From NCBI GenBank assembly GCA_947457615.1, contig CANGWK010000002.1, forward strand, positions 1-64,000: a DNA stretch of 64,000 bases, read 5' to 3'. This DNA comes from Flavobacteriaceae bacterium (lineage in GTDB: Bacteria > Bacteroidota > Bacteroidia > Flavobacteriales > Flavobacteriaceae). Positions 60,597 through 64,000 of this stretch are shown one piece after another. Under the pieces are notes generated by a model. The model did no database searches. It was not told the origin of the DNA and saw nothing but the letters and a program-made list of their open reading frames with translations. The position numbers were made by a program, and so were the translations under genes. How positions within the stretch are numbered: position 1 is the first letter of the stretch; each line of letters opens with the position of its first letter.

Positions 60597-62795
60597 CTAG
60601 AATTTTAAAGTCATTCCTAATAAGAAATTTCTAACTGCTTGTGGATAATATCCTGCTCCTTCTATGGTCGTTGTCACTCCAGGCGTTGTAAAGGTGTCAT
60701 CATAAGTATAGAAGTATCCGTTAGAAATATATTTACGATTAAAAACATTATTTACTAATCCAGAAAAAAGAATCGATTGTATTCCTTTTTTAATGTTCCA
60801 CAAATAAGTAACATTAAAATCATGAACATTATAATCTTTCAAAATGGATTGTTTAGAATCGATATTTCCCATAAATTGTTTGCCAACAAACTTGTTTAAT
60901 AAAGTTAGGTGTAAATTTTTAATCGGTGAATATGTAGTTGCATTTCCAAAGATAATATTTGGGGAGAATGCAATAGTTGTTGTTCCTAGATTCTCTAAAA
61001 TTCCATCTCGTTGAAAATAGAAATTTCTATTTTTGTTTTGACTGATGGTAATATTTGGCTGAAATGTTATTTGATCATTTACTTTAACTACCGATTCCAT
61101 TTCTAGGCCAAAGCGATAACTGTCACCGCTGTTTGTAAAAACTGGAGAGCCAACATTATTCAAAGCACCTGTCATTACCAACTGATTTTTATATTTCATA
61201 AAGAATGCATTAGTGTTTATTGTTACTACTTTAGAATTGTACTTCCATCCCAATTCATAGTCTAATAAATGTTCTGGTTTAACGCTTCCGTTTTCATAAT
61301 CTGATCTTCTTGGTTCTTTATTTGCTATTCCTACATACGCATAAAGTGCATTTTTGGAATTCAACTGGTAGTTTGCACCCACTTTTGGATTAAAAAAACG
61401 GAAAGTATCGTTTACATCATTAAAATAAATACTCGAAGCATGATAAAAAACCATTCGGTATTGCATATCGACAAAAAGATTAATTTTCCCGATGGTTTGT
61501 GATGCTTTAATGAAGCAATTAACATCGTCTTTGTTTCCATAATTGTTATAATATTTACTAGCAGATGGTACATAAAACTGTGTCCAAATCACTTCTCCAT
61601 AATGTTTTCCTAAATACCTGTTAACAGCTCCGCCAAATAGAATATCGGTTTTATTATTCTTATAATTTAATGAAAATGTTGTTCCAAAAAAACCATTATC
61701 CAACCATAATTTTCTGATTAAATCAGAAGTTGTATTGGTTTGAAAATCGGGTAAATTATAATCTGCCAAAACTTGTCCTTGCTTATATTGCTGATAATAT
61801 CCTTTGCCCAAAGTATAATGAAGAGCTATTGAAGAAATCCATTTTTCAGACCATTTTTCAGACCAATGTAATTGAAAATGATTCTGCCAATAATTATCGG
61901 TTTCATTATCATAGAATTTCATGTTGCCATTGGCATCGAAATACATCCCTGACATATTGAATGTTCGTTCATTTTCTAGTTTATCCAAATCTTCAAGTCC
62001 ATTCCATGCTTGATACGTTTTTTCTTTTCCGCCAAAAGCAAGGAATTTTATTGCTGTAGTTTTTTTACTATAATTAATATTAAAAAAGTAGCCAAACATA
62101 TTTGATGAAGCTCTGTCTATATAACCATTAGAAGCAATTTCTGAAATTCTTCCATTGATTTCAAAATTATTATGTAAACCAGTACCAAATGCTAAAGTGT
62201 GTTTTCTAGTAGCGTAACTACCTGCTGAATTTGAGATTTCTGCATACGCTTTTTCTTGAATAGATTTAGTCTGCAAATTCATACTAGCGCCAAAAGCGCC
62301 AGCGCCATTTGTTGAAGTTCCAACCCCACGTTGCAATTGAATACTTTCTAATGAAGAAGCAAAATCGGGTAAATCTACAAAATAAGAACCTTGGCTTTCA
62401 CTATCATTAAAAGGAACCCCGTTCAGCGTGACGTTAACTCTTGATCCATCGGCACCTCTCACACGCATATAGGTATAGCCCACACCGTTTCCTGCATCTG
62501 AAGAAGTAACAACAGAGGGCAAATAATTTAGTAAAATTGGAATGTCTTGCCCTAAATTTCTGGGAGCTATTTCTTCCTTATTTACATTGGAAAAAGTAAC
62601 AGGATTTTTTTTGTTGGCTCTTATTGCCGAAACAAAAACTTCCTCTAGTTGGGTAACTTTGGTACTGTCTTTGGGTTTTTCTTGTGAGAAAGAAAGAAAA
62701 GAAAATAGAGAAAAGAGAATTGATAATAGACTTAATAGTTTAAATCTTTGTGCATTTTTGCCTTTGCGGCAAAGTTTTTTGAATAAAATTTCCAT
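60597..62795 (-). CDS. TonB-dependent outer-membrane receptor under TPP riboswitch control, probable thiamin uptake
   Basis: 732 residues. An unusual 18-residue charged N-terminus precedes the hydrophobic signal (LLSLLSILFSLFSFLSFSQ). A plug domain (about 45-160) contains VRGADGSRVNVTLNGVPFND and QRGVGTSTNGAGAFGASMNL. A 22-stranded barrel follows, ending in FLLGMTLKF. No carboxypeptidase-like N-terminal domain is present. The 5' leader holds a TPP riboswitch, so expression should fall when thiamin pyrophosphate is plentiful. The natural inference is uptake of thiamin or its phosphates, as proposed for THI-regulated receptors in Bacteroidota. Confidence 0.93.
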   Translation of the reverse strand: MEILFKKLCRKGKNAQRFKLLSLLSILFSLFSFLSFSQEKPKDSTKVTQLEEVFVSAIRANKKNPVTFSNVNKEEIAPRNLGQDIPILLNYLPSVVTSSDAGNGVGYTYMRVRGADGSRVNVTLNGVPFNDSESQGSYFVDLPDFASSLESIQLQRGVGTSTNGAGAFGASMNLQTKSIQEKAYAEISNSAGSYATRKHTLAFGTGLHNNFEINGRISEIASNGYIDRASSNMFGYFFNINYSKKTTAIKFLAFGGKEKTYQAWNGLEDLDKLENERTFNMSGMYFDANGNMKFYDNETDNYWQNHFQLHWSEKWSEKWISSIALHYTLGKGYYQQYKQGQVLADYNLPDFQTNTTSDLIRKLWLDNGFFGTTFSLNYKNNKTDILFGGAVNRYLGKHYGEVIWTQFYVPSASKYYNNYGNKDDVNCFIKASQTIGKINLFVDMQYRMVFYHASSIYFNDVNDTFRFFNPKVGANYQLNSKNALYAYVGIANKEPRRSDYENGSVKPEHLLDYELGWKYNSKVVTINTNAFFMKYKNQLVMTGALNNVGSPVFTNSGDSYRFGLEMESVVKVNDQITFQPNITISQNKNRNFYFQRDGILENLGTTTIAFSPNIIFGNATTYSPIKNLHLTLLNKFVGKQFMGNIDSKQSILKDYNVHDFNVTYLWNIKKGIQSILFSGLVNNVFNRKYISNGYFYTYDDTFTTPGVTTTIEGAGYYPQAVRNFLLGMTLKF

Positions 62796-62898
62796 TCGTA
62801 AAATTAGTTTACGAATAAAAAGAGGTAATTATTCTTGTTATAAATAAAATGTTGTTTACTATGACTTTATGTAGCGTGCACACTATGTTTGTCATTTT

Positions 62899-62966
62899 TC
62901 CCTTAGCAGCATTACCTGCTCAGGTTCATTGGGTATAATCTCAGCTCGTTATTTAGAGCACCCCTT
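62899..62966 (-). promoter_or_regulatory. TPP (THI-box) riboswitch
   Basis: On the minus strand: GGGGTGCTC, then GAGCTGAGAT, ACCC, GAACCTGAGCAGGTAATGC and GCTAAGGGA. These are the conserved blocks of the thiamin pyrophosphate aptamer in the right order and spacing. It ends about 103 nt before the receptor ATG. Between them lies a possible expression-platform hairpin: ATGAC pairs with GTCAT around the palindromic TGTGCAC-like core (about 62862-62895). Confidence 0.96.
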
Positions 62967-62977
62967 TTGAGACAGTA

Positions 62978-63007
62978 CAAATATAGAAAAAGTATTACAA
63001 AAATCAA
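62978..63007 (-). promoter_or_regulatory. Promoter of the riboswitch-receptor transcript
   Basis: TTG at 63007-63005, a 19-nt spacer and TATATTTG at 62985-62978. The predicted start (about 62974) is a few bases before the aptamer. The -33 lies within a repeated ATCAATTRCAATGT block. Confidence 0.75.
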
Positions 63008-63070
63008 TTACAATGTCAAAAAATCAATTGCAATGTTGAAATTTGAATTTTGACATTGCAATTGATTTTT
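62998..63070. repeat. Direct plus inverted copies of a 14-bp block; terminator-like hairpin for arfB
   Basis: ATCAATTACAATGT (63003-63016) and ATCAATTGCAATGT (63023-63036) are direct copies, and ACATTGCAATTGAT (63053-63066) is inverted. The second and third form a long hairpin (63019-63070, about 22 pairs) downstream of arfB that can act as its terminator. The first copy overlaps the -33 of the receptor promoter. Confidence 0.8.
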
Positions 63071-63082
63071 ATAATTAATTCT

Positions 63083-63487
63083 TTAATGCTCCGGTTTTCT
63101 TCGATTCTGTTTAATAGTAGACATTACTGATTTATTTTTCAATCGTTTTTCTATAACTGACCTTGGTATTTTGGTTGGTTTTCTTTTTTTAGGAACTACC
63201 AATGATTTTGTAATTAAATCGAGGAAGCGTTTAACAACAATTTCTTTGTTTTTGAGTTGACTTCGGTCTTCATCACAATTAATAATTAAAATGTTTTCCA
63301 AAGTTAATTTAGATTTTAACTTGATAGAAAGCAATTCTTTTTCTTCTTCAGAAAGTGCATGGGAAGCAATCAAATCAAATGTCAACACTACCTTAGAGGA
63401 TACTTTATTCACATTTTGACCTCCTGCACCAGAACTTCTTACGGCTTTAAATGATAGTTCGGTTATGATTTTTTCTTTATTCATCAA
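63083..63487 (-). CDS. arfB: Alternative ribosome-rescue factor ArfB-like peptidyl-tRNA hydrolase
   Basis: 134 residues. Release-factor-type GGQ motif at 22-24 in RSSGAGGQNVNKVSS, and a basic C-terminal tail (VVPKKRKPTKIPRSVIEKRLKNK) that enters the empty mRNA channel. It hydrolyses peptidyl-tRNA on stalled ribosomes. It is small, with no codon-recognition domain. The first 11 nt overlap the upstream DUF4301 gene, so the two are coupled. Start MM at 63487. Confidence 0.93.
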   Translation of the reverse strand: MMNKEKIITELSFKAVRSSGAGGQNVNKVSSKVVLTFDLIASHALSEEEKELLSIKLKSKLTLENILIINCDEDRSQLKNKEIVVKRFLDLITKSLVVPKKRKPTKIPRSVIEKRLKNKSVMSTIKQNRRKPEH

Positions 63488-64000
63488 CTGGTTGATGTGC
63501 TGGTTTTAAAAGGTCATTCACAGTTTTCACCGGATTGAAAGTAATCAAAGGCACTTCCACAAAAACAGTCAGCCATTTAGCCATAGAACCGTTCCAAAGT
63601 CCAGGTAATTCGAAAGCTTTTAAAGGTTTTCCGTTTTTGTTTTTATCTACAATAAAGCCAGTATTTTTATCCACAAATTGTTTCAAATCAAAAAGTTGTC
63701 CTTTATAATTTTTAATACCGCACACTAAATCTACTGGATTAAAATGGGTAGCTTTTTTTAGAATATTAATTTGGCCTTCATCTATTTGCGAAGCTTCGAT
63801 TATTTGTAGAAATATATTCCCTTTAGAATCTCTTACCCAAAATGGTCCTCCACCTGGTTCGCCTTCATTTTTCACCATCCCGCAAACTCGAATTGGACGG
63901 TTTAAAATATTTTGAAGATATTCTATTTTGCTTTCTTTGGTGTATTTAGAAAAATCATCTGTCACAGTAATGTTCAATTTTTCAAATAAGAAATTTACCA
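63477..64000 (-). CDS. DUF4301 family protein, C-terminal part (5' end outside window)
   Basis: The frame is open to the right edge, giving at least 174 residues of C-terminus; full-length DUF4301 proteins are about 500 residues. Visible family features: RVCGMVKNEGEPGGGPFWV, then LQIIEASQID, a FNPVDLVCGI segment and PGLWNGSMAKW. An in-frame TTG at 63977 is not a start: coding sequence (VNFLFEKLNIT) continues upstream of it. Bacteroidota members have unknown function. It overlaps arfB by 11 bp. Confidence 0.88.
   Translation of the reverse strand, partial: VNFLFEKLNITVTDDFSKYTKESKIEYLQNILNRPIRVCGMVKNEGEPGGGPFWVRDSKGNIFLQIIEASQIDEGQINILKKATHFNPVDLVCGIKNYKGQLFDLKQFVDKNTGFIVDKNKNGKPLKAFELPGLWNGSMAKWLTVFVEVPLITFNPVKTVNDLLKPAHQPVDE

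Noticed and set aside
1..64000. tRNA, rRNA, CRISPR arrays, insertion sequences, integrases, phage genes
   Set aside because: No cloverleaf-like genes, regularly spaced short repeats, transposase or integrase motifs, or target-site duplications were recognised by eye; a tRNAscan or ISfinder search could still find something short.

Overview
The window is AT-rich, densely packed bacterial chromosome from a member of the Bacteroidota, almost certainly Flavobacteriaceae and probably Flavobacterium or a close relative. The evidence is the gliding-motility pair gldD/gldE behind mutY and ssb, several secreted proteins ending in type IX secretion (T9SS) sorting domains, the absence of Shine-Dalgarno-like sequences before most starts, and many promoters of the Bacteroidota type (-33 TTG, then TAnnTTTG at -7). 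I saw no tRNA, rRNA, CRISPR array, insertion sequence or prophage.

Layout. 1-756 (minus) is the N-terminal part of a repeat-rich surface protein that runs off the left edge. 1.2-7.5 kb holds a DUF3050 protein, a ferredoxin and a ferredoxin reductase split by a small two-gene nucleotidyltransferase module, the Fe-S proteins Nfu and Mrp, an alkyltransferase-like DNA repair protein, a LysE-type exporter and trmB. 7.6-13 kb holds a glycosyltransferase, a PhoR/PhoB-like two-component system and two T9SS-type secreted proteins. 13-22 kb holds an orphan LuxE-like protein, rpoN, asnS, an RND exporter and a cation/H+ antiporter. 22-28 kb holds rpmA/rplU, a pair of M16 peptidases, an EamA transporter and a heavy-metal-binding lipoprotein. 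28-34 kb holds gldD/gldE/ssb/mutY, an HU protein, an unlisted 30-residue basic protein and rng. 34-45 kb holds tadA and dxs (divergent), an M36 protease, dgt, nrdA/nrdB and a lysine-rich secreted protein. 45-55.6 kb holds a 1133-residue outer-membrane protein, an aspartate kinase, GNAT and M48 proteins, fbp, a HupE-like protein, a dCMP deaminase and a frameshifted S41 protease. 55.6-64 kb holds small redox and membrane proteins, marC, an RlpA-like protein, a CYTH protein, dinB, a TonB-dependent receptor under a TPP riboswitch, arfB and the 3' part of a DUF4301 gene.

Most genes are housekeeping. The points most worth a second look are: the TPP riboswitch with a complete promoter ahead of a TonB-dependent receptor (likely thiamin uptake); the two-gene nucleotidyltransferase module, with its own promoter, lying between a reductase and its probable ferredoxin; three genes (tadA, dxs, dinB) whose start codon lies exactly 4 nt after the promoter -7 element, implying leaderless mRNAs; a dispersed intergenic hairpin repeat with a compensatory base-pair change; a one-base frameshift in the S41 protease; and a 30-residue Lys/Arg-rich protein downstream of HU.

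Several genes have an in-frame TTG upstream of the real ATG that is simply the last three bases of the promoter -7 element. For those genes I use the downstream ATG.
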